Shown piece after piece: positions 9,183 through 18,385 of a stretch of 64,000 bases of DNA (within the stretch, counting starts at the first letter, position 1; each line of letters starts with the position of its first letter). The notes below the pieces were generated by a model. It was not told where the DNA came from and ran no database searches. It saw nothing but the letters and a program-made list of their open reading frames with translations. The stretch lies in the NCBI GenBank assembly GCA_045561235.1, contig JBJKYB010000002.1, positions 806,001 to 870,000 on the forward strand, in the 5' to 3' direction. Source of the stretch: GCA-2705445 sp002705445 (GTDB lineage: Bacteria; Pseudomonadota; Gammaproteobacteria; Poriferisulfidales; GCA-002705445). Made by a program: the position numbers and the translations under genes.

Positions 9183-10460
9183 ATGAAAAATAACTCTAAA
9201 TATACCAAAATTAAAAGAAAATGGTTGGATAATTACAAAATATGTAAATTAAAATTCAACTCAAAAATTAATTCAATTAGATCTTTTGCTAAAAAAGCTC
9301 AATATTTCAAATTTCCTTCTGGACCAAAATCGTTAAATTTCAGTAACTTTAAAAAGTTAACTATTATAGATAAGTATATACTAAAGAGCTTTATATTTTC
9401 ATTTATTTCGGTAATTTCAGTTTTAATATTAGTTATAGTTGGCAGATTATTTGTAAGACTTTTAGAGTATGTTGTAGATGGCAGATTTGAGATAGAAATG
9501 ATTTTTTCTATGCTATTTTTAAGTACCTTAAAATCGGTAATTCTACTTTTACCGTTTGCTTTAATGATAGGTATAGTAATATCGCTATCACGGTTTTATA
9601 GAGATAGCGAAATTTTTGCCTTAAAAGCGTCCGGAAACTATAAAGCTATTTTTACAAAAATTTTTTATTTGCTTGCTGTTCCATCATTTTTCATAATTTT
9701 TGTTTTAAATATTATTGTTTCACCTCACATAGTTACAGAAATCCAAAAAAAGAAAATAGAGGCAGCTACAACATCAGAAATTGGGCTTAAATCGCCTGGA
9801 AAATTTATTCAAATGAAAAATAAGAACTGGATAATTTTTGTAGAAAATATTGAAAATGATGTTTCTAAGAGAATTTTTATTAAGAGCTCAGAAAATAATA
9901 AAATATCCATTGAAACAGCGGAAGAAGGAGATGAATATATAAAAGATGGATCTCGAAGTTTAGTTTTAAAGAATGGACAAAGATACACTGGAACGCCAGG
10001 AACAGGGAATTTTCAAGTCATGAAGTATGACACTCATGAAATTAAACTTCTTAGTACGGAGCCTGATTTTTATGAAAATTACAGAATGAAGAGTATATTT
10101 GATCTTATTAGCGATCAAAATAAAGCTTTATCATCAGCAGAAATACAATGGAGATTATTTGCTCCAATATCTGTAGTTATACTAATATTATTTGCTTTTA
10201 TCTTTGGAGATGTTGCACCAAGACAGAATAAATATTCAAATTTATTATCTTCGATTGTTATTTATTTTTTATATTCTAATCTCGTAATTGTTTCAGTAAA
10301 TCAAATACAAAAAGAATCCTACATTTTTTCTTTAATAGGTTCGTGGTGGGTTCATATAGTTGCAGCAGTACTATGCTACACGTTATACATTACAAAAAAG
10401 CGACAAATTAAGTTATATCCAAATTTTGTCAAAACATTTAAGAAGTATATGAAAAAATAA
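9183..10460 (+). CDS. lptF: LPS export ABC transporter permease LptF
   Basis: Inner-membrane permease of the LptB2FG machine that extracts lipopolysaccharide and feeds it to the LptC/A/D bridge. The YjgP/YjgQ fold is visible: TM1 begins at LTIIDKYILKSFIFSF, three more N-terminal helices follow, then a beta-rich periplasmic domain (about residues 190-310) and two C-terminal helices. The N-terminus is unusual: about 57 lysine/asparagine-rich residues precede the position where LptF proteins normally begin (DKYILK). ATG 9183 is used; a TTG lies 6 bases earlier. The stop shares one base with the lptG ATG (TAATG), implying translational coupling. Confidence 0.93.
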   Translation: MKNNSKYTKIKRKWLDNYKICKLKFNSKINSIRSFAKKAQYFKFPSGPKSLNFSNFKKLTIIDKYILKSFIFSFISVISVLILVIVGRLFVRLLEYVVDGRFEIEMIFSMLFLSTLKSVILLLPFALMIGIVISLSRFYRDSEIFALKASGNYKAIFTKIFYLLAVPSFFIIFVLNIIVSPHIVTEIQKKKIEAATTSEIGLKSPGKFIQMKNKNWIIFVENIENDVSKRIFIKSSENNKISIETAEEGDEYIKDGSRSLVLKNGQRYTGTPGTGNFQVMKYDTHEIKLLSTEPDFYENYRMKSIFDLISDQNKALSSAEIQWRLFAPISVVILILFAFIFGDVAPRQNKYSNLLSSIVIYFLYSNLVIVSVNQIQKESYIFSLIGSWWVHIVAAVLCYTLYITKKRQIKLYPNFVKTFKKYMKK

Positions 10461-11554
10461 TGAAAATTTTAGATAAATATATCGCCAAGCAAATTCTTAT
10501 TTCAATATTTTCCGTTTTAGGAATTCTTGTAATAGTTGTTGGTTTGTTGGATCTAGTCGATGAAATTAAAAAGGTAAATGACGGGTATTCCCTAACATTA
10601 GCTTTTTTATATGTATTATTAAACATTCCACAAAATATTTATGAGGTTTTGCCAATTGCAACATTGATGGGAAGTCTTATAGGGCTAAGTAAATTATCTA
10701 GTACAAATGAATTAAATGCAGCAAAATTTTCAGGTTTATCATTATCAAAAATTATAAAAGTTACATTAAAAACCGGTTTAGTAATTGTACTACTTACGTT
10801 TCTAATAGGAGAATTTATCGCACCACAAGGTCAGCAAATAGCAAATAACATAAAAAACTTAAGTGAATCGACTAGACTAAGTATGAAAAATACTGATGGT
10901 ATTTGGATAAAAAATAAGAGTAGCTTTATACACATAGCAAAAGTTTATCCAAATAATATTGTTCAAGAGATCTCAGTATACCGATTTAATGAAAAGCAAC
11001 AGTTAATAGAATCAATTTATGCTGATGAGGGAAATTATATTAATGGAAAATGGATAATGAAAAATATAACCTCAACAAACTTTGAAAATAAGAATATAGA
11101 AATAAATAATAACGATACTGCAAGTTTCAATGAATTTGTGGACCTTGATTTGTTTGATATCATGGTTATTAAGCCAAATCAAATGAATTTATCACAGCTT
11201 CGAAAATATATTAAATATTTAGAGGATAACTCCATGGAATCAAAAAAATATCAACTAGCTTTTTGGTCTAAGTTTTCAATCCCATTATCTTGCTTAGTAA
11301 TGTTTCTTTTAACAACGCCATTTGTTCACTCTAGTATTAGGTCAGCAAGTTTTGGACAAAGAATATTTATTGGAATTCTTACAGGAATCGGATTATTTTT
11401 ATTTAATCAAACAATTAATAAGCTGTCTATAATTATAAATATACCACCTTTAATAGGTTCTTTTTTGCCTATATTTATTTTACTTATAGTTAGTTTTTAT
11501 ATTATTAAGAAATTTTATGGTTCTACAGTTTTATTAAAGCTGTTTTTGAAATAA
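10460..11554 (+). CDS. lptG: LPS export ABC transporter permease LptG
   Basis: Partner of LptF in the LptB2FG lipopolysaccharide exporter of the inner membrane. It begins directly at the canonical first helix (MKILDKYIAKQILISI). Six membrane segments in a 3+3 arrangement flank a periplasmic beta-jellyroll domain (about residues 125-240). The motif PQNIYEVLPIATLMGSLIGL is typical of the family. The length of 364 residues matches the usual 350-365. It overlaps lptF by one base and ends 32 bp inside the convergent RDD-family gene. The ATPase lptB is not in this window. Confidence 0.94.
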   Translation: MKILDKYIAKQILISIFSVLGILVIVVGLLDLVDEIKKVNDGYSLTLAFLYVLLNIPQNIYEVLPIATLMGSLIGLSKLSSTNELNAAKFSGLSLSKIIKVTLKTGLVIVLLTFLIGEFIAPQGQQIANNIKNLSESTRLSMKNTDGIWIKNKSSFIHIAKVYPNNIVQEISVYRFNEKQQLIESIYADEGNYINGKWIMKNITSTNFENKNIEINNNDTASFNEFVDLDLFDIMVIKPNQMNLSQLRKYIKYLEDNSMESKKYQLAFWSKFSIPLSCLVMFLLTTPFVHSSIRSASFGQRIFIGILTGIGLFLFNQTINKLSIIINIPPLIGSFLPIFILLIVSFYIIKKFYGSTVLLKLFLK

Positions 11555-11924
11555 TATCATGAAAACATTTTTTATCTTTTCTGAAAAAAGATATTAGAAA
11601 ACCTAAGCCAAAAAATAGTAAAGAAAATATAGCAACATTAAATCTAATAATTGCTTGTTTATAAGACAGGCGATTATTATTATCACATATTATTTTTATC
11701 TTCCATGTTTTCATCCCAAGGGTTCCTTGATTATGTACCCAAAACCATACAAAAAAATACTGAGTTATTAAATAATAATAAATCTGTATAGTAACTTTAA
11801 GAAGATTATTTTCTTGTAAATCAAAACTAAAAAAAGGAATTGACATAATAATAAGTACAGCTACTACTAATAAAAAATCATACAAAATTGATGCTAATCT
11901 TCTCCAAATTGATATGTAATTCAT
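11523..11924 (-). CDS. RDD family membrane protein
   Basis: Small inner-membrane protein of the RDD family. The N-terminus MNYISIWRRLASILYDFLLV carries the Arg...Asp pattern the family is named for, followed by hydrophobic helices at about residues 14-33 and 47-66 and a third around 90-112. The GTLGMKTWKIKI segment is the usual RDD motif GxTxGkkl.. that precedes the last part. Function is not established for most members; some act as ion exchangers. It is convergent with lptG, overlapping it by 32 bp, a neighbourhood also seen in other gammaproteobacteria. Confidence 0.75.
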   Translation of the reverse strand: MNYISIWRRLASILYDFLLVVAVLIIMSIPFFSFDLQENNLLKVTIQIYYYLITQYFFVWFWVHNQGTLGMKTWKIKIICDNNNRLSYKQAIIRFNVAIFSLLFFGLGFLISFFRKDKKCFHDIISKTALIKL

Positions 11925-11977
11925 AAATGTATCTCATTGTAATAGTTTAATAATTACATTATTATATTATTACTAAC

Positions 11978-12877
11978 ATGAAAAATATATTAAACAATGA
12001 TGTTCTAGACAATTTTCTTGACAGCATTTGGGCTGAACAAGGTTTATCAAAAAATACTTTAATATCGTATGAACATGATATAAAAACCTTCTTGATATAT
12101 CTAAATGAAAAGAATATTGATTTAAATAATGCTCAGCATACTGATATAAATTCTTTTATTTCCGAAAGATTTTCAAATGGCATATCCTCAAGAAGTAACA
12201 TGAGATTAATATCTTCACTTAAGAAATTCTTTTTATATTTATCAAGTAGAAATATTATTAAAAATAATCCAACAGAAGAAATTGAAACTCCGAGAAACAT
12301 AAAGTCGCTTCCACATTCTATTGATGCCGAAAGCGTTGATAAATTACTGAACGCTCCTAATATAAATGATAGATTTGGCTCAAGAGATAAAGCCATGCTT
12401 GAAATATTATATGCTTGCGGATTAAGGGTTTCAGAGCTTGTAACCTTAAAGTTATCTCAAGTTGTGATCGAGAGTAATTTTTTAAGAGTAATGGGAAAAG
12501 GTAACAAGGAGAGAATAATTCCAATTAATGATTATGCGCTAACATTTTTAAAAGCATATATAGAAGATTTTAGGTCAGAATTTATAAATAAAAAAAGATC
12601 TGATTCACTTTTTTTAAGTAATAGAGGAAGTGAAATGACTAGACATTCTTTTTGGCATATTTTAAAAAAGTATGCAAAAAAAGTTGGAATTAATGACCAT
12701 TTATCGCCCCATACTTTAAGACACGCTTTTGCAACGCATATGATTAATAATGGAGCAGATTTAAGAGTGGTGCAATTACTTCTCGGTCACAGCGACTTAT
12801 CAACCACGCAATTATATACTCATATTGCAAAAAATGAACTAAAGGAATTACATTGCAAAAATCATCCAAGAGCATAA
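11978..12877 (+). CDS. xerD: Site-specific tyrosine recombinase XerD
   Basis: Cytoplasmic recombinase that with XerC resolves chromosome dimers at dif. The N-terminal SAM-like core-binding domain covers about residues 8-90. The catalytic domain has all six expected residues: Arg150 (CGLRVSELV), Lys174 (GKGNKER), His245 and Arg248 (HTLRHAF), His271 (LGHSDLSTTQ) and the nucleophile Tyr280 (LYTHI). The length of 299 residues is standard. XerD rather than XerC is chosen because dsbC follows directly, the conserved xerD-dsbC pair. The gene end overlaps dsbC by 25 bp. Confidence 0.95.
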   Translation: MKNILNNDVLDNFLDSIWAEQGLSKNTLISYEHDIKTFLIYLNEKNIDLNNAQHTDINSFISERFSNGISSRSNMRLISSLKKFFLYLSSRNIIKNNPTEEIETPRNIKSLPHSIDAESVDKLLNAPNINDRFGSRDKAMLEILYACGLRVSELVTLKLSQVVIESNFLRVMGKGNKERIIPINDYALTFLKAYIEDFRSEFINKKRSDSLFLSNRGSEMTRHSFWHILKKYAKKVGINDHLSPHTLRHAFATHMINNGADLRVVQLLLGHSDLSTTQLYTHIAKNELKELHCKNHPRA

Positions 12878-13593
12878 TAAAATCTATTATTTTATCAGCG
12901 TTTCTCGTTTTCAATATTACAATTTGCTATTCTGATGATAAAGTTATACTTTCATTAGAAAAAAAAATGTCTGCAATATTTCCAACTTTAAAATTTGATA
13001 AAATTATAAAAACCAAAATAAATAATATTTATGAAGTTCATTATGCAGGTGCAATTATTTATATAACCGATGATGGTAAATATATATTTGAGGGGGGTAA
13101 TTTACAAAAAGTTGAGAAAGAAGGAAAGTCTTATGTTTTTATTAATCTTACTGAAGCAGCTAGCGCAGAAGGGAGAAAAAAATTACTAAATAATATTCCT
13201 GATAATAAATTATTTATTTTTGGGAAAAGCAAAGAACATTATATTAATGTTATCACTGATATAAACTGTCGTTATTGCAGAAAATTTCATCAAGATATCC
13301 CAACTTATTTGGAAAATGGAATTAAAGTGAGATATCTAGTACTAGCTAGAAAAAAAAGTACGAAGGCAAAAATTACTTCAGCATGGTGTTCAGATAATAA
13401 GAATGACGCTTTTACATCTCTAAAAAACGGTAAAGAAATAAAAAAAATGAATTGTATTAATCCTATAGATGAACATCAGAAAATAATAAATAATATCAGT
13501 ATAAGCTCTACACCATCAATATTCTTACCAGATGGAAAATTAATTTTGGGATACAAAAGCCCAAAGGATATCATTGACAAGATAAAAAATTAG
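12853..13593 (+). CDS. dsbC: Periplasmic disulfide isomerase DsbC
   Basis: Periplasmic protein-disulfide isomerase/chaperone. An N-terminal signal peptide (hydrophobic core at about residues 9-25) leads to a dimerisation domain and a thioredoxin fold. The active site is CRYC at residues 139-142, where E. coli DsbC has CGYC. A second cysteine pair lies further on (AWCSDN and MNCINP), matching the structural disulfide of DsbC. The cis-proline region is SSTPSIFLPDG. TTG at 12853 is the only sensible start that retains the signal peptide; it lies inside the end of xerD. The 3' end overlaps the convergent helicase gene by 23 bp. Confidence 0.9.
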   Translation: MQKSSKSIIKSIILSAFLVFNITICYSDDKVILSLEKKMSAIFPTLKFDKIIKTKINNIYEVHYAGAIIYITDDGKYIFEGGNLQKVEKEGKSYVFINLTEAASAEGRKKLLNNIPDNKLFIFGKSKEHYINVITDINCRYCRKFHQDIPTYLENGIKVRYLVLARKKSTKAKITSAWCSDNKNDAFTSLKNGKEIKKMNCINPIDEHQKIINNISISSTPSIFLPDGKLILGYKSPKDIIDKIKN

Positions 13594-15976
13594 AGAACCA
13601 ACTATTACTGTATTTTGAATCGGAAAACCCATTAATCACAAGAATTCTTTTTGCTCTTGTGCAGGCAACATATAACAAATTTAATTCCTCTAAATTTTCT
13701 TTATCTTTATAGGCCATAAATTTTTTTTCAATCATTCTATTGTTTTTAAAAAATTTTGGAAGGTATAAATATAAGTTCTTACAAGTTAAATCGTCATTAA
13801 AAATTGGAATTATTCTTAATTGATTTTTCACATTATTTGAAAGATAAGTTTGCGCTAAAAAAACAACTTCAGATTCGAGACCTTTTGATGAATGAATAGT
13901 CATTATCCTTACAGAGTTATCAAATAAATTCTCATAGAGACCAGGATCATCTTTAATTTTTTCAACTTGATACAAAAAATTGAATGGAGATAAATATCTT
14001 CCATTATTTAAACTAAGACTAATATTTAAAAAATTTAAGAAATTATTTTTTATTTTTTTATTTTTTAGACTATTTTCAGAATAATATTTATTAAAGATAT
14101 CAACATCATTATAGATCATATCAATTAAATCATGCATAGGAATTTTCCCTAAAATATTCCTCCATGTTTTTATATTTGCAGCATATTTACTTGCTAATAA
14201 TAATTCTTCAAGTTCATCAAATTTGTTCATATTAATTTTACTAATTTCTTTAATACTATAATTAAATATTGGACAATTTAAGATTGAATATAGTTCAAAA
14301 CTATTTTTTTCATCCAGTATTAGATATTTCAATAAATAAAATAGGTGTTTAATTTCTGAATTTTTTAACAAAGGTTCTTTTTTGTCTGTTGAGAAAGGAA
14401 TAGAATCTTTAATAAAAACCTCTTCAAGGTTATCAATATAGTTTCTATTTTTCAAAAGTACCGTAATATCACTATAGTTTAAATTTTTTTCAAGTATAAG
14501 CTCTCTTATTTGAGAGGAAATTTTTTCTGCTTCAATTACGATATTTGATTCATTACCGCTATTCAGTGTATTAACTGAGACATTTCCAACTAATTTTATA
14601 TTGGTATAAAACTTATTATTTGTTTCAAATTTTTCATTTACAAATTTTACTATTTCATTGGATGATCTTCTTGATTCATTTAAAAACACTTCTTTTGCAT
14701 TAAAGTTCTTTTTGGTAAAATCTCTGCATATATCAAATAATTTAGGTTCAGAGCCTCTAAAACCGTAAATAGATTGTTTGGAATCACCTACAATAGTAAC
14801 TGAGGAATCATCACTCAGTTCTTTTACAGCTAAAAGTATCATAGCTATTATTTCCCATTGAATAGAATTTGTATCCTGAAATTCATCAATTAATAAATGA
14901 TTTATAGAATTTGCAATTTTATAAAAGATCCAATTATCAGACTCAAGTTCTGATAATTTTTTATGGCACAACCAAGTACAATCAGAATAATCATGTAAAT
15001 TATTTTGCTTTAATGCTTTTTGATATTCAGAAAAAAAATGTTTAGAAACCATCAGCCACGCTTTTTGAATAGAATTAAATACATTATTTTCATATGAGTA
15101 AATGTGAAATAGAAATGAATCTATATCCGCTTCAATTTTTGAAAAATCATTTATGATCTTTTTTCTTGGTAATCTTTCAGACTTTGTGAGAAAAAAATCC
15201 TTAATTAAAAATACTTTTTCATCTAAACTTAAATTTATATTTGACATATTACTTAAGAAATTCGAATATTTTTTTTTCAAGAGTTCATTTTTGTCAAAGC
15301 CATTTAATATTATTTTTATTAAATTTTTTTTATCATCCTCAAAATTAATTTTTACTTTATCAATTGAATTAATTTTTTCCAAAGATAATAAATATGATTT
15401 TTTTTCAATGATACTAACGACTGATTTTTTTACACTGAAAAAGCTACCAATTTGTGAATTAAGGAAATTTATATTTTCTCTAAAGGCTTTATGCTCTTTA
15501 AAATATTTTTCATTAAAAATTTTTTTTTCAACTTCCTTTGTAACTAGGGTAGGGTAGTCATTTGTTTTTATATTATTTGGTACATCTATATCTAAATAAA
15601 ATTGGCCAATTATTTCCATGAAGAATGCATCAAGGGTTGATATTCTTATATCCTTTTCATTTAACTGCAATTTAAGAAAAAGTTTTTGTGCTTTAGCTAT
15701 ATAATATTCATAGTTTTTATTAATTCCTATTTCTTCAAGATCTTTTTTAATACTTTTTTCATCTTGTTTTGACCAGCCTTCTACTTTTTTATTAAGTCTA
15801 TCTAACATTTCAGCAGATGCTTTTTTTGTAAATGTAATTGCTGTAATTTTTTCTGGATTTATATCTTCGAGTAATAATCTAAGAATTTTTGCAATTATAA
15901 ACCAGGTTTTCCCGGTGCCAGCAGCTGCTATAACATTTATACTATTGCCAGGTTTTAAAAAATTATTTATATTCAT
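13571..15976 (-). CDS. UvrD/AddA-type DNA helicase without nuclease domain
   Basis: Superfamily 1A helicase of the RecB/AddA branch. Motif I AAAGTGKT is at residues 17-24, Ia ITFTKKASAEML follows, motif II is LLIDEFQDTNS, motif III GDSKQSIYGFRGSEP, motif V IMTIHSSKGLESEVVFLA and motif VI LLYVACTRAKRILV close to the C-terminus. The protein stops at 801 residues just after motif VI, so the C-terminal PD-(D/E)XK nuclease domain of full AddA (about 1200 residues) is missing. No AddB partner is adjacent: the gene upstream is the divergent htpX. It probably acts in double-strand-break or recombination repair, but whether it works with a separate nuclease cannot be told from this window. Confidence 0.8.
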   Translation of the reverse strand: MNINNFLKPGNSINVIAAAGTGKTWFIIAKILRLLLEDINPEKITAITFTKKASAEMLDRLNKKVEGWSKQDEKSIKKDLEEIGINKNYEYYIAKAQKLFLKLQLNEKDIRISTLDAFFMEIIGQFYLDIDVPNNIKTNDYPTLVTKEVEKKIFNEKYFKEHKAFRENINFLNSQIGSFFSVKKSVVSIIEKKSYLLSLEKINSIDKVKINFEDDKKNLIKIILNGFDKNELLKKKYSNFLSNMSNINLSLDEKVFLIKDFFLTKSERLPRKKIINDFSKIEADIDSFLFHIYSYENNVFNSIQKAWLMVSKHFFSEYQKALKQNNLHDYSDCTWLCHKKLSELESDNWIFYKIANSINHLLIDEFQDTNSIQWEIIAMILLAVKELSDDSSVTIVGDSKQSIYGFRGSEPKLFDICRDFTKKNFNAKEVFLNESRRSSNEIVKFVNEKFETNNKFYTNIKLVGNVSVNTLNSGNESNIVIEAEKISSQIRELILEKNLNYSDITVLLKNRNYIDNLEEVFIKDSIPFSTDKKEPLLKNSEIKHLFYLLKYLILDEKNSFELYSILNCPIFNYSIKEISKINMNKFDELEELLLASKYAANIKTWRNILGKIPMHDLIDMIYNDVDIFNKYYSENSLKNKKIKNNFLNFLNISLSLNNGRYLSPFNFLYQVEKIKDDPGLYENLFDNSVRIMTIHSSKGLESEVVFLAQTYLSNNVKNQLRIIPIFNDDLTCKNLYLYLPKFFKNNRMIEKKFMAYKDKENLEELNLLYVACTRAKRILVINGFSDSKYSNSWFSNFLSCQ

Positions 15977-16024
15977 TAATTAATATAATATTATATCTTA
16001 GAGATTAAATTGAGTAATTAAAAT

Positions 16025-16906
16025 ATGTTGAGAATAGCACTTTTTTTGGGAACAAATATCGCGATATTAGTCGTATTAAGCTTGACAATGTCATTATTTG
16101 GAATTGATGGCGTTCTTCAGGATAATGGCGTTGATCTTGACCTCAATTCTCTTTTGTTTATTTCTGCTATTATTGGTTTTACTGGATCATTCATTTCTTT
16201 ACTCATCTCAAAGTGGATAGCCAAAAGAAGCATGGGTGTAGAGCTGGTTAAAGAATCCAAAAACGAAACTGAAAGATGGCTATTAAATACACTGGAAGAA
16301 ATCTCATTAAAATCAGGAATAAAAACGCCAGAATTTGGAATTTTTAATTCTCAGCAGCCAAATGCTTTTGCTACAGGAGCATCTAAAAATAATTCACTAG
16401 TGGCACTAAGTACTGGACTAATAAGTCATATGAATAGAGATGAAATTGAAGCTGTTATCGCACATGAAGTTGCTCATATAAAAAACGGAGATATGGTGAC
16501 GATGACTTTAATTCAAGGAATTATAAATACTTTTGTTATTTTTTTTTCAAGGATCATCGGACATTTTGTTGATAGAGTAATTTTCAAAGTTCAAAGAGGG
16601 CACGGCCCAGCTTATTATATAACAAGTATTATTGCTCAAATTTTATTATCTATTTTAGCTAGTATTATTGTGATGTGGTTTTCCAGAAAGAGAGAATATG
16701 CTGCAGATTTATATGCTTCAAAGCTTGTAGGTTCAAATAAAATGATTTCTGCTTTAAAAACTTTATCTAAAAAATCTCCACAAGCATTGCCAGACCAAAT
16801 GGCTGCTTTTGGAATATCTGGTAGGAAAGACAAATCATATAAAAGTTTGTTCAGTAGCCATCCTTCTATTGAGTCCAGAATAGAATCAATATTAAAAAAC
16901 AGCTAG
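16025..16906 (+). CDS. htpX: Inner-membrane zinc metalloprotease HtpX
   Basis: M48 family membrane protease that degrades damaged membrane proteins together with FtsH. The catalytic motif HEVAH is at residues 147-151 and the third zinc ligand fits Glu in RKREYAADLYA. Four hydrophobic segments are visible: residues 4-24, 42-62, about 158-180 and about 199-220. The length of 293 residues equals E. coli HtpX. No heat-shock promoter could be recognised before it; the upstream 48 bp is very AT-rich. It is followed after 7 bp by efp. Confidence 0.95.
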   Translation: MLRIALFLGTNIAILVVLSLTMSLFGIDGVLQDNGVDLDLNSLLFISAIIGFTGSFISLLISKWIAKRSMGVELVKESKNETERWLLNTLEEISLKSGIKTPEFGIFNSQQPNAFATGASKNNSLVALSTGLISHMNRDEIEAVIAHEVAHIKNGDMVTMTLIQGIINTFVIFFSRIIGHFVDRVIFKVQRGHGPAYYITSIIAQILLSILASIIVMWFSRKREYAADLYASKLVGSNKMISALKTLSKKSPQALPDQMAAFGISGRKDKSYKSLFSSHPSIESRIESILKNS

Positions 16907-16913
16907 GTTTTAT

Positions 16914-17483
16914 ATGTCAAGTTACAATACTAGTAATATAAAAAATGGCTTGAAAGTATTAATTGGCGATGACCCATTTGAAATAATTGATAATTCGTTT
17001 CATAAGCCAGGCAAGGGACAAGCTTTTAGTAAAATAAAGCTTAAGAATCTTGGCAATGGAAAAATAGTTGAGAAAACTTTAAAAATTGGAGAAAGTTTAG
17101 ATGGTGCTGATGTTCAAGTTTCAGAAATGCAATATCTTTATAATGATGAAGCTAACTATTTTTTTATGAATACAGAAAATTTTGACCAAGTACCAATAAA
17201 TAAAGAATCGCTTGGAGATAATTACATTTGGTTAAAAGGTGAAGAAATTTGTTCTATTACTTTCTTTAATGATGCCCCAATTGGCATCGAATTGCCTATA
17301 TTTGTTGAACTAATAGTAAAGCATACTGAGCCGGGTTTAAAAGGTGATACAACATCGAAAGCAACCAAACCTGCAATATTGGAGACTGGGGCAGTTATAC
17401 AGGTACCACTCTTTATTAATCAAGGAGACGTTATAAAAGTTGACACGAGATCAAAAGAATATTCTGCACGAATTAAAAACTAG
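16914..17483 (+). CDS. efp: Elongation factor P
   Basis: Translation factor that rescues ribosomes stalled at consecutive prolines. The KOW-like N-domain has the modified loop HKPGKGQAF with the acceptor Lys34, the site that EpmA/EpmB beta-lysylate in gammaproteobacteria. Two OB domains follow, with the conserved TDPGLKGD-like block (TEPGLKGDTTSKATKPA). The length of 189 residues and nearly every motif match E. coli EF-P rather than the YeiP paralogue. The ATG at 16914 follows htpX by 7 bp. It overlaps the convergent psd by 11 bp. Confidence 0.96.
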   Translation: MSSYNTSNIKNGLKVLIGDDPFEIIDNSFHKPGKGQAFSKIKLKNLGNGKIVEKTLKIGESLDGADVQVSEMQYLYNDEANYFFMNTENFDQVPINKESLGDNYIWLKGEEICSITFFNDAPIGIELPIFVELIVKHTEPGLKGDTTSKATKPAILETGAVIQVPLFINQGDVIKVDTRSKEYSARIKN

Positions 17484-18345
17484 TTGGGCTCAAAATTTCA
17501 TCACGTATTAATATTTTTTTATTTATTTCTATATTATTTGGCCATACACTATCTATTGAACTTATTAATAATATTACTGTAGAGCCTAAATTAAACATCC
17601 CTATTTCTTCGCCCTTTTTGTAATGTTTGGTATTTTCTTTATTATTAAATCCAATAATACTTGCCCTTTGCCTAGAGGGAGAAATGACACCATAATCTGA
17701 TAAAGATATGCATCCAACATTTACTGCGCCGACCATTACTAAATAAAAACTAAATTTATTATTTTTAAAATTTAAAATGACTCTTTCATTCCTAGAATAT
17801 AATTTTTTTATTCCCTCTGTTGCATAGGGTGCAACACTGTAAAGTGATCCTGGTACATGTGTAATTTTTGTTAAAGTGGCGTCACATGGCATATATATTC
17901 GATGACAATCTTTTGGTTCCAAATATATATTAATAAACTTTCCATTATTTAAGTTATTTTTTTTATCTTGAATAAGTTCACTTACAAAGTATTTCTGTTT
18001 TTTTGCATGAATAAAAGTATCTTCATTTATGTCTCCGAAGCCTGCTATGGTACCATCGCAAGGAGAGATAATATCGTTTAATGTTCCAATTTTTTTTCTG
18101 AAAGATAAATCAAGTTCTCTTGTAAAAAAATCATTTAAAGATTTATATTTTTTAATGTCTTTTATTTTATATTCTTCGAGAGTTATCTTAAATATGGAAA
18201 TATAAATTTTTATAAGAAAATTTTTAATAGTTGAATCTTCGATTCTTGAAGCTTTAAAGGTTATATTTGATATAAAATGAAGTGGAGCTATATAAAATAA
18301 TGTGATTTTGAATTGATTAACAAGTTTTTTTAAATTTTTTTTCAT
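17473..18345 (-). CDS. psd: Phosphatidylserine decarboxylase proenzyme
   Basis: Makes phosphatidylethanolamine from phosphatidylserine at the inner membrane. The proenzyme self-cleaves between Gly254 and Ser255 of the LGST motif (FNLGSTVILL), and the serine becomes the pyruvoyl group. The protease-like partners are present: Asp97 in SPCDGTI and His149 in PKDCHRIYMP, the latter within the family's conserved H-R-x-x-x-P block. The length of 290 residues is standard. It is divergent from aroC with a 40 bp gap and convergent with efp. Confidence 0.95.
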   Translation of the reverse strand: MKKNLKKLVNQFKITLFYIAPLHFISNITFKASRIEDSTIKNFLIKIYISIFKITLEEYKIKDIKKYKSLNDFFTRELDLSFRKKIGTLNDIISPCDGTIAGFGDINEDTFIHAKKQKYFVSELIQDKKNNLNNGKFINIYLEPKDCHRIYMPCDATLTKITHVPGSLYSVAPYATEGIKKLYSRNERVILNFKNNKFSFYLVMVGAVNVGCISLSDYGVISPSRQRASIIGFNNKENTKHYKKGEEIGMFNLGSTVILLISSIDSVWPNNIEINKKILIRDEILSPTSF

Positions 18346-18373
18346 TTTTTATTATTATAACTCTTATTTTTGG

Positions 18374-18379
18374 TACAAT
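18374..18379 (+). promoter_or_regulatory. Possible -10 element of aroC, very close to the ATG
   Basis: A TACAAT hexamer ends 6 bases before the aroC ATG, which would place the transcription start on or next to the start codon. No Shine-Dalgarno sequence lies between them and the -35 region is poor. A leaderless aroC mRNA is one reading; a chance match in AT-rich DNA is the other. Confidence 0.3.
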
Positions 18380-18385
18380 ATAAAG

